Source of the DNA: Streptomyces sp. CG1
GTDB lineage: Bacteria > Actinomycetota > Actinomycetes > Streptomycetales > Streptomycetaceae
Assembly: GCF_041080625.1 (NCBI RefSeq)
Contig: NZ_CP163518.1
Location: forward strand, 1,488,001-1,552,000
Length of the DNA stretch: 64,000 nucleotides
Direction: 5' to 3'
In this document: one piece after another, positions 1-8,929 of the stretch
Numbering within the stretch: position 1 is the first letter of the stretch
Layout of the letters: the number at the start of each line of letters is the position of its first letter
Position numbers and translations under genes: made by a program
Notes under the pieces: generated by a model
Databases searched by the model: none
Seen by the model: the letters and a program-made list of their open reading frames with translations, nothing else
Told to the model about the DNA's origin: nothing

Positions 1-60
1 GCCACGGGGCCGGGCGGCGTGTGTGCGCACCAGGCACTCGGTGCGGCTGCGAGCCTCGCT

Positions 61-1079
61 TCACGTCGTCAGACATCGGCGGTGCATCGGGCACGTGTCC
101 CGTGACCGTGGGGCTTCAGCTTGCCAGTGGTAAGTGGAGGAGGAGTGCGCTGTGTGCTGCGGCCAGGGGGTGTCGGTGGTGGGGGTGCCGGTGCGGATGA
201 AGCCGAGCCAGGCGGTGCACACACGGCGGCCGAGGGACTCGATGTCCTGCGGGCGGACGCCGGCGGGCATGGGGGCGTCGGCCCAGTCGGCGTCGGTGCC
301 GAAGAGGAAGCGCAGTTCGATGCAGTGGGCGGGGCCGAAGACGGAGTCGGGGGCGGCGGCGTCGAACCGGTAGGCCCATACGCGGGCGCCCTCACTGAGC
401 TGGACGGCCGGCTTACAGGAGGGACGGGCGAAGGCGAACTCCCTCGCGGCGTGTTCCACGCCGGCGGCGGCGAGCGCGGAGCCCGGGACGGGACCTCGCG
501 CACCCGGCGCGGCACCGGGTTCACGGCGTGGAAGGCGACCATCTCCCGTTCGGTGATGCCGATGGTGACGTCCAGGCCGGGTGCCCGGCGGGTGACAACG
601 TCGGTCCAGGCCGCGCCGTCCGGGAGCGGGCCGACGCCCGCGACCGGCACGAACGGTGGACGGAGTTGAGCCCGAGCCTGCCGGCGGCCTCTCGGGCGAC
701 GGTGCTCTGGGCGCCCAGGATGTCCGACACCGGGGCGTCGCGCGGATTCGTGCCGAGCCGGGAGAGGAAACCCTCGGCGGCGCGCTTGGCGTGGTCGGCC
801 TCGCCGAGGCTCAGCCCTGGCGAGGTGCTGTTCACGATGGCACCGTGGAACAGGCCCTCGGTCCCGGGCATGCCCAACAGGCACTGCACGCTGTGGGCGC
901 TCGCGGGCCGGCCGGCCCGGGTGACATGGCCGGTGTGCCCCGCCGAACGAGGCGATGTCGTCCCGCACCCACCGCAGCGCCGCCAGCTGGTCGGAGACGC
1001 CGAGGTTGCCTTCGGGGATCCCCGGGGAGCGCAGACAGCCGAAAGCGCCGAGCCGGTAGTCGACCGAGACGACGATCAT
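61..1079 (-). pseudogene. type B carboxylesterase, decayed and N-terminally truncated
   Basis: Pieces of one carboxylesterase family protein are spread over all three minus-strand frames, so at least three frameshifts are present. In order they are the VDYRLGAFG...GNLGVSDQLAALRWVRDDIASFGG segment (about 1079-940), the nucleophile-elbow segment, the LFHGAIVNSTSPG segment (about 870-650), a DVTIGITEREMVAFHAVN segment, and the C-terminal GRRVCTAWLGFIRTGTP segment (to 61). The nucleophile motif G-x-S-x-G reads G-R-P-A-S, so the catalytic serine is lost as well. The roughly 100 N-terminal residues with the oxyanion HGGG motif are absent. A functional enzyme is excluded unless sequencing errors are widespread. 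Confidence 0.85.
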
Positions 1080-1456
1080 GGCGTCTGACCGACTGGTCGG
1101 GCGATCCGATCGGCGGTTCGAACCTCCTGCAGACCCACAGGTGTTGAGGTACCCACGGTGACTCGAGCGAGGCCCCCGACTGCGGGTCCGCCGACAGTGA
1201 CATGGGCGGGCCCGCGCTCAGCGACCTGGGGCGACCGGGTGGGCCCGACCGCGACAGTCATTCAGTCAGTGCGTCGCGGTGACAGGAAGCCAGGACTTCC
1301 TGCGGGCAGACATCCTGCCTGCCGGCCAGCAGCTGCGGGCCCTCGGCGCGCAGGATGGCCGCCCTCTGAGCGTGGCCCGAGCCAGTGGTACCCGATGCGC
1401 CGGGACCACTGGCTTCTCGGCCCAACCATGTGCATGGTTGTAGCGTGGCGTTGCGG
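1080..1456. other. intergenic, no gene recognised
   Basis: No frame here gives a recognisable protein on either strand. The segment separates the broken esterase from the 3' end of the haloperoxidase gene. It may hold further esterase debris or the haloperoxidase terminator, but I see no clear hairpin. Confidence 0.5.
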
Positions 1457-2734
1457 TCAGAGCCGACCTGCCACGAAGTCGGCCACCTGGGTGCCGAGTT
1501 GCTGGCCCGCGTGGTTGTCAAGGGAGGTGTGCTGGCCGGACCAGATCCGGCTGAGCCACGCTTCGGTGGCGGCGTCCTGGAAGCCGGTGAAGGTTCGAGT
1601 GACGCCCTTCGAGGTCACCGCAAAATGATGCCGCGCCCCGTAGAGTCCGGCGAGCGTCGTTGCCGCAGCCTGGCTGAGAGCGCCGTGAGCGCCGGGATAG
1701 GACGGATCCGGTGCGGTCGGCAGCAGAGGGGTCCAGCTGGGATCGCCGACGATGCTCGGGTTGTAGTGCGTACCGCCGAGCCGGATGGCCGTCACGGGCC
1801 GCCAGACGTGGTAGACGTACTTGGCGTCGTACATCGCGATCGCGGTGTCGGCGAGGGACAGGTCGAGCCGGGCGAAGACCTTCACCGCCTTCTCCAGGTT
1901 CGCGTTCTGGGAGGTGACGAGGTTCTGCGTGATCTGGTTCCAGACGTTCCATACGGGTGCCGCCGCCCAGAACTTCGCGGCTGCCGTCTGATCGGGAGTG
2001 CGGGTGGTGCTGGTCTTGCTCCCCAGGCTCTTGACCTCGTTCAAGGCGGTGGCGTACGCGGCGCTGCTCACGGCCGGCGGCGGTGCCGGGCGGAACTGCC
2101 GTCCGTCGGCCAGTACGAACGGCTTGACCGAGCCCCAGTCGGTGAACACCGGTGTCGGGAAATTGGGAGGGGTGGGCCGGTAGTCCCCGGCCTTGTCGCC
2201 GGGACGGAACCGCGGTGGCTTGGCTGAGGATCCGTCGTTGGACCGCAGGGTGATCAGCCTGCGGGCGACCTCAGCTCCCACACCAATGCCCGCCTGCTTG
2301 CCCGGGCCGCCGGATATCGCGGACAATTGGCTGCTCAGCCGCTGGTTCAAGCCTGCGCGCCTGGCCGGGTAGAGGGCGACCAGCACATCGTGGGCTGCCT
2401 GGTCCGCTGCGGCGTCCGCACGAGCGCCTCTTGGCGCCGTCACCGAGAACACGTAGGCGTGGCCGGCCCGGGTGATCGACACCACCGCGTCGTACTCGGC
2501 AGCCTGCAGAAGCGCGAAGCTGCGCGTGGGCTGGACGGTGGACGGCTGCGCCTTCGGATCGCTGAGGATGGTGACGAGCTCGCGGTTCCACTCCACGACC
2601 GACATCCCTGCCCCCGTCGCGGCGGTGCGCAGGGCCGGCGAGTGAGCGGTGGTGGCCCCGAAGGCCGGGCCGGCGAGTCCGGCTGCCAGCGCGGCTCCGG
2701 CAAGTATGGCGAGTGTCTTCTGCTTTCCACCCAT
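1457..2734 (-). CDS. vanadium-dependent haloperoxidase / PAP2-fold secreted protein
   Basis: This is a member of the vanadium haloperoxidase/acid phosphatase (PAP2) superfamily of about 425 residues. Such enzymes use a vanadate cofactor and peroxide to oxidise halides, or act as phosphatases. The cofactor-site signature is in order: K-x6-R-P (KYVYHVWRP, about residue 305), P-G-A-H (about 347-350, in place of the usual PSGH) and S-R-x5-H (SRIWSGQH, about 395-402). The N-terminus (MGGKQKTLAILAGAALAAG..) is a Sec signal peptide, so the protein is exported. I chose the ATG at 2734 because AAGGAG lies 9 bases upstream and the signal peptide starts there. The reading frame stays open further upstream (see next entry). 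Whether it is a halogenating enzyme or a phosphatase cannot be told from the sequence. Confidence 0.85.
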   Translation of the reverse strand: MGGKQKTLAILAGAALAAGLAGPAFGATTAHSPALRTAATGAGMSVVEWNRELVTILSDPKAQPSTVQPTRSFALLQAAEYDAVVSITRAGHAYVFSVTAPRGARADAAADQAAHDVLVALYPARRAGLNQRLSSQLSAISGGPGKQAGIGVGAEVARRLITLRSNDGSSAKPPRFRPGDKAGDYRPTPPNFPTPVFTDWGSVKPFVLADGRQFRPAPPPAVSSAAYATALNEVKSLGSKTSTTRTPDQTAAAKFWAAAPVWNVWNQITQNLVTSQNANLEKAVKVFARLDLSLADTAIAMYDAKYVYHVWRPVTAIRLGGTHYNPSIVGDPSWTPLLPTAPDPSYPGAHGALSQAAATTLAGLYGARHHFAVTSKGVTRTFTGFQDAATEAWLSRIWSGQHTSLDNHAGQQLGTQVADFVAGRL

Positions 2735-3097
2735 GTTCTGTGGCTCCTTGTCGCTGGTGGCGGGCTGTGACAAATGGCGGTCATGCGCGTGGCTCATCTG
2801 GGTCGGCCACGCGAGCGTGATGGTGTCGGGGTGGTGAGGGCCGGCAGCCAGGTCGAGATGGCGGCGGTCATGGAGCACGAGTTGCTCGGCGGTTTCCGCG
2901 GCAGCTGCGACCGGGACGGGGCCGGGGTCGTCCAGGGCCCTCCGGTCCATGAGGGCCTTCCGGCGTAGCAGCCAGGCGCGTTCGGCTCCGGGGGCGAGCA
3001 CTTGGTGTATCTCGCGGAGCAGATCTGGCGCATGCGTATATGCCTCGGGCGGGGGCGGGGCGTCGATGCCCTTGCCGCTGTTCGGGGTGGCGTCCAC
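2735..3097 (-). CDS. small conserved-type protein, reading frame open into the haloperoxidase
   Basis: Third gene of a minus-strand cluster. A GTG at 3097 lies 6 bases after GGAGGT and begins an alanine-rich, probably helical soluble protein (VDATPNSGKGIDAPPPPEAY...). Small proteins of this style often follow HATPase_c regulators in streptomycetes. No in-frame stop occurs before the haloperoxidase ATG at 2734, so translation from 3097 would give a fusion of 546 residues with the signal peptide buried inside. Either the stop codon of this small gene was lost or the 5' part is a long non-canonical extension. Function unknown. Confidence 0.45.
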
Positions 3098-3099
3098 GC

Positions 3100-3387
3100 T
3101 CACACCTCCGCCGGTACGCAGGGGCCGGCTCCGCAGCGTTGGCACAGCACCGTGTCGTGGTGGGGGCCGCCGCGGTCGAGTGCCGATGGGCGGGCCGCGG
3201 ACCGTATGGGCACCTGGGTCGGGCCCGGGCAGCCGTCGATGGGACACGGCTTGTGGGTCGCGAAGGACCACTCGGCGGGGGTGTCGGGTGGCCCTTCGCC
3301 GCGGCCGCCCCCTGTGGTCCGTCGCTGTGCTGCAGTGCGGGCCCCGGCAGGGGGTCGCAGTTCGTGCGGAGCGTCCGGTCCGGTCAT
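3100..3387 (-). CDS. small cysteine-motif protein of unknown function
   Basis: Encodes 95 residues. Its ATG overlaps the stop of the upstream HATPase gene (ATGA at 3384-3387), which implies translational coupling. It carries paired cysteines, CPIDGC near the middle and CQRCGAGPC near the C-terminus, suggesting a small zinc site. The stop lies 2 bases before the next GTG. The family is unknown to me beyond its habit of sitting next to anti-sigma-type ATPases. Confidence 0.6.
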   Translation of the reverse strand: MTGPDAPHELRPPAGARTAAQRRTTGGGRGEGPPDTPAEWSFATHKPCPIDGCPGPTQVPIRSAARPSALDRGGPHHDTVLCQRCGAGPCVPAEV

Positions 3388-3812
3388 GGCGAGCACCTCA
3401 GGCAGGCGCGGACTTCGCGGCCGCTGCGTGTCTGGTGGATCTCGGTCGACTGGGCGAGGTACTGGACGATGCCGGTGCCACGGCCGTGTTCGTCGGAGGC
3501 GATGCCGGGGCGGTGACGCTCCACGGCCGCGCCGGAGTCGGTGACCACGATGTGCAGAGTTTCGTGGTCGAGGGCGAGCAGCAGGGTCATGCGTTCATGG
3601 CCGTACTGGGCAGCGTTGGCGGCGAGTTCGTCGACGATGAGAACGGCGGAGTCCCGCTCGCTCGTGGGAACACTCCAGGTCTCCAGCAAATCGGCTGCGA
3701 AGTGACGAGCGGCGGAGACGTGCGCCTCCTGCGCCGGCAGGGTGAGCAGTGCATGGTGGCGGCAGGGCCGGCCGAGCAGTGAAGTCGGGCTGGGGGAATC
3801 GGTCACGAACAT
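3384..3812 (-). CDS. HATPase_c anti-sigma-factor-like ATP-binding regulator
   Basis: A GHKL-fold ATP-binding protein of 142 residues, the type related to SpoIIAB/RsbW and very numerous in Streptomyces. The N box (DELAANAAQYGH, about residues 70-81), G1 box (DSGAAV) and G2 box (DEHGRGTGIVQYLA) are all visible. Such proteins bind sigma factors or antagonists, often act as kinases, and work in the cytoplasm. The start at 3812 gives the usual length; an upstream in-frame start at 3917 would add residues with no family character. It heads a three-gene cluster with ATGA coupling to the next gene. Confidence 0.75.
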   Translation of the reverse strand: MFVTDSPSPTSLLGRPCRHHALLTLPAQEAHVSAARHFAADLLETWSVPTSERDSAVLIVDELAANAAQYGHERMTLLLALDHETLHIVVTDSGAAVERHRPGIASDEHGRGTGIVQYLAQSTEIHQTRSGREVRACLRCSP

Positions 3813-4752
3813 GGTCTTCTGGCTCTTCTGTCGATGTGCGGAGACCGGAACGGGTGACCGCAAGCAATTCGGGGGTGGTCGGTAGGCCGGATCCTGATCC
3901 TGCGTGGGCGCGCTCAATCACTTCCACGGACGACACATGCCGGATGGTTCGAGCCATTTGCCTTTTTTGTTCCGATTCTTGCGAGTCATGTCAATGTCGG
4001 CGCCTGTCTGGGCTCAGCTGCCTCTGTCCAGAGCACGCGGTTGCGCGGCCGGACTGGGCACCGGCAGCTCGGTCCCCTCGCCCGTGATCTTCCGGACGAC
4101 CCCGTGGAAGCGTCGCGCCGTAGACCGGGACGGACGTGCCTACATTTCGGCTGGATCGCTCGCGGTCCTCCGCGTGCAGACGTGATGGATCCTCTTCTCC
4201 GGGTTGTACGGACTTCGGGAAAAGAAGAGTCGTGCGCGCCCCGTCGGCCCGCTCATGCATGAAGTCAGCTGCGGACTGGGCCGGTTCGACGGAGCGGGGG
4301 CGAGAGTGACCAGGGCCCGGAAACCGTCGGCGCGTCGTGGGAAGGGCCAGGGTGTCGGTTTTCGCCTCCTCCGGCGGAAGCGGAGATGTATGCCGCCGCA
4401 CCCCTTTCGCACAGCCGTGCCCGCCCGTGTACGCGGTCGGCACCCGCGGGGCCCGGCGCGGGATGGCCGACCGGCCCCTGCGGAGGTCGCGTGACGGAAG
4501 CAGGCCAGAGCCCCACGACACCTCTTCCATGGCCATCAGCTGGACGTCCTGTGCGCGCCCCTCCAGCTCGGTCCACCGGTCTTGAGACGGCCCGGTGCTT
4601 GTCGAATGTCCGGGGTCCCTCGCCGCGGAGCGCCCGGCCTTTCGAAGGCGACGTCGTCTTGGCCTCCTGTGCCACCAATCCTCGCGCCCTGCTGCTGCCG
4701 TCATGCCACTGGGCGACTGGCCGCCCAGTGACATGACCGCCATGGTCTGGCC
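3813..4752. other. long intergenic region with no supported gene
   Basis: About 940 bases. Several open frames exist on both strands, but their translations are low-complexity arginine/proline/glycine sequences typical of antisense reading in GC-rich DNA. No family, signal peptide or motif is visible and no RNA gene was recognised. It separates the HATPase operon from the anti-sigma gene. Confidence 0.5.
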
Positions 4753-5544
4753 TCACGCTCGGATGGTGACCAGCTTCTGACCGTTACCTGCGAGGATCTC
4801 GAAGTGCTCGATGGCTCCCGGAGCCATGGCGACCGCTCCTGGGATCGTGGTGCCGGGAGGGTACTCGCCTGCCCGCCAGGTGGCGCCGTCCGTCCTGGCC
4901 CCGCCGGGCCCGACCGCCTGTAGCCGACAGGTGATTCCGGCGGGTGCCCCTCCTGCGGAAATCTGCAGGACACTGCCCCAGGCAGAGGGTGAGACCTTCA
5001 CCGAGGCGGAGACGCCGGTGGTGGGATCGCTTCCGGAGAAGGTGCGCCAGGCAGTCGGCGCGGTCGGCCCGGGCGGCCTCGCCTGACTGCCCACGGATCC
5101 GATGACCGCCAGCCATGTGCCACCGGCCGCTGCCGCGATGAACGTCAGCGAGACTGCAGCGCCGGCCAGTTGCAGACGCCAGGACTTGCGGCGCCTGGCC
5201 GCGGCCTGCTGGAGCAGCCTCTCCAGCACACCCCCCTCTGGGGACTTCGACACCGCGGGCGCGGCGGGCCGTTCGGGCAGCGGGGAGCCCTGCGCGCTTT
5301 CGGCTGCCCGTACCATCAGTCGGTCGGTCAGGTCCGTTTCGGCCGCCGGCACCGTCTGGCCCGAGGCTTCGGCTTCGGTCACCGTCGCCAGCAGCGCAGG
5401 CAATCCCGCCAGCTGGGCGTGTTCGGCCCGGCATTCGGTGCATGCCGAGAGGTGGATGCGCACCTGTTCCATTTCCGCCGAGGGCAGCGCGCCCAAGACG
5501 TAACCTCCCAGCGTCAGCCGGAGGGCGTCGTGCTCCGCACTCAT
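4753..5544 (-). CDS. membrane anti-sigma factor with zinc-finger domain
   Basis: A 263-residue RskA/RsrA-type anti-sigma factor. The N-terminal zinc anti-sigma domain has H31-x3-C35-x2-C38 (HLSACTEC). A basic stretch (ARRRKSWR) precedes a single membrane span at about 127-149. The C-terminal part (about 165-263) resembles the extracytoplasmic RskA domain, with a GGAPAGITCRL segment. It should hold the ECF sigma factor at the membrane until a signal triggers release or proteolysis. It starts 25 bases after the sigma gene, behind an AGGAGG site, which fits one operon. Confidence 0.9.
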   Translation of the reverse strand: MSAEHDALRLTLGGYVLGALPSAEMEQVRIHLSACTECRAEHAQLAGLPALLATVTEAEASGQTVPAAETDLTDRLMVRAAESAQGSPLPERPAAPAVSKSPEGGVLERLLQQAAARRRKSWRLQLAGAAVSLTFIAAAAGGTWLAVIGSVGSQARPPGPTAPTAWRTFSGSDPTTGVSASVKVSPSAWGSVLQISAGGAPAGITCRLQAVGPGGARTDGATWRAGEYPPGTTIPGAVAMAPGAIEHFEILAGNGQKLVTIRA

Positions 5545-5569
5545 GGTCGCCGCCTCCTGCCCGCCACGG

Positions 5570-6190
5570 TCATGGCTCGATCCCCCGTTCCTGCAGCGCC
5601 AGCCGCAGGGCGTGCAGGGCGTAGTACGTCCGCGACTTCACTGTGCCCAGCGGGATGCCCAGCACCTGTGCGGCCTCCGCCATGGTCCGGCCCCGGTAGT
5701 AGGTCTCCAGCAGGACGGCGCGGTGGTCCGGGGACAGTGACCGGACGGCTTCGGCAACCGCCCAGCTCTGCAGTGCCTGCTCGATCTCGTCCTTGCCCGG
5801 CTTCTGCTCGACGGCTCGCTCCAGCACATCGCCGCCGGCCTCGGCCGGCCTGGACTGCCGGGCCCGGTGGGCGTCGATGACCAGGTGTCGAGCGACCGTA
5901 CACAGCCATGCCCGGGCCGGGCCGCGTGCGGGGTCGAACGCGGCGGGATGCTGCCACGCTCGCAGCAGTGTCTCCTGTACCACGTCCTCTGCCCATTGCC
6001 AGTCTCCTGAGGTCAGTCGCAGCACGTAGTGGAACAGGGCTCCTGCGTGCTCCGCGTACAGGGTGCGCAGCAGTTCCTCATCTGCGGTCGAGAGGGTCCC
6101 TCTATCAGAGACACGGTGCGCGGAGCGATCCGGATCGGTCCTTGAACCACGCTTTCGGGAACTCCAGGGCATAAGACGATCATCAGACAT
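5570..6190 (-). CDS. ECF-type RNA polymerase sigma factor
   Basis: A 206-residue group 4 sigma factor. Region 2 (about 44-82) includes the -10 recognition segment WAEDVVQETLLRAWQH. Region 4 (about 150-196) has the helix-turn-helix MAEAAQVLGIPLGTVKSR. The combination with a membrane zinc anti-sigma factor resembles the SigK/RskA or SigL/RslA arrangement. The start at 6190 gives about 40 residues before region 2, slightly long, and a shorter start is possible. It is divergent from a copper lipoprotein operon that is the natural candidate target. Confidence 0.9.
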   Translation of the reverse strand: MSDDRLMPWSSRKRGSRTDPDRSAHRVSDRGTLSTADEELLRTLYAEHAGALFHYVLRLTSGDWQWAEDVVQETLLRAWQHPAAFDPARGPARAWLCTVARHLVIDAHRARQSRPAEAGGDVLERAVEQKPGKDEIEQALQSWAVAEAVRSLSPDHRAVLLETYYRGRTMAEAAQVLGIPLGTVKSRTYYALHALRLALQERGIEP

Positions 6191-6924
6191 ATGCGCCGCT
6201 TTGTCCTGTACGAACAGCTCGGAGCCGGTCGCGCGCTGTGAGTGCTGCAGGTGGTACGCCCTTGCGGCGTTACGACCTCGCCATGATCAAGCATGCGCAG
6301 GTCCAGGACCGGCTGAACTGCAGCGATCCCATGAAGTCCCACAAAAGGTGCGTATCCATCGAACCGCAGGAGCCATGCCGTCCGTGGAGGCGAACAAGAA
6401 CCGGCTTACGCGCAACTCTTCATCGCTTCCCCTGCAGCAAGGGGTGGAACAGGGGTGACCGAAATGCACCACGCGACGCACGCGCTCTCGCCACCGGCCC
6501 CGCTCCCCTGCCCCCGTGCATCGAAGCCGGTGCCACTCTGTCAGCCCCGACCGATGTCCAGCACACACCACGCCGATGGCGCTACGCACAGTGATCGGCG
6601 GCTGTGCGGCGACCGGGGCAGAGCTCCATCCGGGCCAGTGTGCCCATCACCCGTATGGGCGACGCCGACCTGCCCCGAGTCGCTCGCGGCTGCCTGCTCG
6701 GGCGAACTGCCGCGTGCCGCCTTCATCTTCGTGGCGTGGCAGGGCGGATGCGCAGCGCAGAGCACCTCGAGGCGGGCAGCCGCCACGGGGCGGCACCCAG
6801 GCTCGCTCGCCGGGTCCGTGAGGGACGCGTGCCCATGAACGCGGCATCCACCACATCCCTGCGGTTGCGTGCGCCCGAGCCGGCGCAGTTCCCGTCTCCG
6901 CCTGATCAGTGAGGAACGCACACC
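6191..6924. other. divergent intergenic region between sigma gene and cupredoxin operon
   Basis: About 730 bases with no recognisable protein. It should contain the promoters of both divergent transcription units. I could not pick out a convincing ECF -35/-10 pair by eye. Confidence 0.5.
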
Positions 6925-7479
6925 ATGTACGTGAACCTTCGCCCACCAACTCGGCGATCCCGTGCTGCGGCCGGGCTGGCCGTCGCCACCATCGCCACTG
7001 CCGGTGCGCTGGGGCTCCTCAGCTCATGCGGCCCGTCGTCGCATTCCTCGTCCGTCGGGGCCGGCGCCATCACGCCCGGTCCGGGTCAGCACCAGGCGGC
7101 CGGAATGCCCGGGGCCACGGGGGCGGGGAAGACGGCGGGCTCCGCTCCCGGCGACTCCCCGATGCCCAGCATGAGCATGCCCATGAGTACCTCGAGCACG
7201 GGCGCGGCGGCCGCGCCGATGACCGGGAATGCCGTCGCGATCAAGAACTTCGCCTTCTCTCCGGCCACGCTGCAGGTCAAAGCGGGCACGACGGTGACGT
7301 GGACGAACCAGGACACCGACGCCCACACCGTCACCAGCGCCGCATCGGGTGGCCCCCTGCACTCGGCCGCCCTGGCCACCCACGCCGCCTACAGCTACAC
7401 GTTCACCAAGCCCGGCACCTACGCCTACATCTGCACCATCCATCCGTTCATGACCGCCACCGTGGAGGTGACCCGATGA
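6925..7479 (+). CDS. cupredoxin-domain lipoprotein
   Basis: A 184-residue lipoprotein. The N-terminal signal ends in a lipobox (LLSSC, cysteine 35). A Pro/Gly/Ser linker with a methionine-rich patch follows (residues 80-99, MPSMSMPM), and then a plastocyanin-like domain from about residue 100. The type 1 copper ligands are all there: H134 (DAHTV), C170, H173 and M176 (YICTIHPFM). It should bind one copper on the outer face of the membrane and carry electrons or buffer copper; the Met-rich patch may bind Cu(I). GAGGAA precedes the ATG. The stop overlaps the next gene's ATG. Confidence 0.9.
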   Translation: MYVNLRPPTRRSRAAAGLAVATIATAGALGLLSSCGPSSHSSSVGAGAITPGPGQHQAAGMPGATGAGKTAGSAPGDSPMPSMSMPMSTSSTGAAAAPMTGNAVAIKNFAFSPATLQVKAGTTVTWTNQDTDAHTVTSAASGGPLHSAALATHAAYSYTFTKPGTYAYICTIHPFMTATVEVTR

Positions 7480-8477
7480 CCGATTACTACGACCGTCACG
7501 ACGGAGCACCGGCCGACGACGCCGGCCAGCCTGAAACCGAACACGGTATGACTCGGCGTCAACTCATGCGTCACGCAGGATGGTTCGGCGGCGCGGTGGT
7601 GCTGACTGTGGCCAGCGGAGAGGTGATCAGTCACATCGCGGACTCCCGGGACACCAACGCCGGGGCTGCCGCCGGGGCCGTCGCAGCGGGAAGCGGCGCG
7701 CTGCGGTTCGTGCAGGTCTCCGACAGCCATATCGGGTTCCAGGGCCCGGCGAACATGGACGTGGCCGGCTCATTCACCGAAGCGATCAACCAGGTCAACT
7801 CACTCGGATTCAGACCGGACTTCGTCATGCACAGCGGCGACCTGACCCACCTGTCCACGGCCGGGCAGTTCGACCAGGTCAAGCAGATGATGACCGGAAT
7901 GAAGACAGACCGCGTCTTCACCGTACCGGGCGAACACGACTCCATCGGCGATGCAGGCCGCGCCTACCGGCGGACCTTCGGCATGGGCACGCTCGGCGAC
8001 GGCTGGTACAGCTTCGACACCCACGGCGTGCACTTCATCGCCCTGGTCAACACCCTGAGCCTGGAGAAACTCGGACACCTCGGCAACGCGCAGATCGACT
8101 TCGTACGCAAAGACCTGGCGGGACTGCCATCGGACACCCCCGTCGTGGTCTTCAGTCACATCCCGCTGTTCGCCATGTACCCGAAGTGGGGCTGGAGCAC
8201 CGACGACGCTCTCAAAGTCATCGCACTCCTGCGCCGCTTCTCCTCCGTCACCTGTCTCAACGGGCACGTCCACCAGTTGTTCACCAAGACGGAGGGCAAC
8301 ATCACCTTCCACTCCGCCACCACCACCGCCTACCCTCTGCCCAAACCGGGCCGCGCCCCCGCCCCCACGCCCCAGGTCGTCCCTGCCCGGCAGCTCAAGG
8401 ACGCACTCGGCATCCGCAGCGTCGGCTACCGCCAAGGCGACCGCGAACTGGCCATCAAGGACCAGAGGCTGGCATGA
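7476..8477 (+). CDS. exported metallophosphoesterase with Tat-type signal
   Basis: A calcineurin-like phosphoesterase of 333 residues. A twin-arginine motif (MTRRQLMRHAG, about 25-35) and a hydrophobic stretch indicate Tat export. The metal-binding blocks appear in order: DSH (VQVSDSHIG), SGDLTH, GEHD, FSHIPL and NGHVHQ. The third block is usually GNHD, so Glu replaces a metal-ligand Asn here. The ATG overlaps the cupredoxin stop by ATGA and the stop overlaps the next ATG the same way, so the three proteins are probably made in fixed ratio. The substrate is unknown. Confidence 0.88.
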   Translation: MTDYYDRHDGAPADDAGQPETEHGMTRRQLMRHAGWFGGAVVLTVASGEVISHIADSRDTNAGAAAGAVAAGSGALRFVQVSDSHIGFQGPANMDVAGSFTEAINQVNSLGFRPDFVMHSGDLTHLSTAGQFDQVKQMMTGMKTDRVFTVPGEHDSIGDAGRAYRRTFGMGTLGDGWYSFDTHGVHFIALVNTLSLEKLGHLGNAQIDFVRKDLAGLPSDTPVVVFSHIPLFAMYPKWGWSTDDALKVIALLRRFSSVTCLNGHVHQLFTKTEGNITFHSATTTAYPLPKPGRAPAPTPQVVPARQLKDALGIRSVGYRQGDRELAIKDQRLA

Positions 8478-8929
8478 ACACCCAAAGATTCCTCGTCCCC
8501 ACCCTGCGGGCGGCGACCGCCGCAACCCTCGCCGCGGGCGGATACATCCACGCCCAGCTCTACATCGACGGGTACCGCTTCATCCACATCATTGGCCCCC
8601 TGTTCCTGCTCCAGGCCAGCGCATCCTTCGCCCTCGCTGCCCTGCTGCTGATCGGGACACCACCCCCGCTGCTGAGGATCTCCGAGGCAGGCGTCGCGCT
8701 CGGCGCCCTCGGCGGCTTCACCGCTTCGCGCACCGTTGGCGTGTTCGGATTCACCGAGCGCGGTCTGCAACCGGCACCACAAGCCGTCCTCAGCCTCCTC
8801 GCCGAAACCGGCACGCTGCTGCTCCTCGCCGTCTGGCAAGTGAGCGCGACCAGACAACGCCGCGCTGCCCGACGGGCCGTCAGTACACCCATCCGGAACC
8901 GATACATCACCCGCACACCACCCAACTGA
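8474..8929 (+). CDS. small polytopic membrane protein of cupredoxin-phosphatase operon
   Basis: A 151-residue protein with about four hydrophobic spans: ATLAAGGYIHAQLY (about 16-32), IIGPLFLLQASASFALAALLLIG (about 38-60), ISEAGVALGALGGF (about 69-88) and LSLLAETGTLLLLAVW (about 104-122), followed by a basic C-terminal tail. Two histidines near the first span (YIHAQ, FIHII) could bind metal, which is only a guess. It is translationally coupled by ATGA to the phosphatase. No established function. Confidence 0.75.
   Translation: MNTQRFLVPTLRAATAATLAAGGYIHAQLYIDGYRFIHIIGPLFLLQASASFALAALLLIGTPPPLLRISEAGVALGALGGFTASRTVGVFGFTERGLQPAPQAVLSLLAETGTLLLLAVWQVSATRQRRAARRAVSTPIRNRYITRTPPN

Noticed and set aside
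3991..4743. Long open frames on both strands between the HATPase operon and the anti-sigma gene
   Set aside because: Composition is Arg/Pro/Gly-rich with no motif or ribosome site, as expected for non-coding high-GC DNA.
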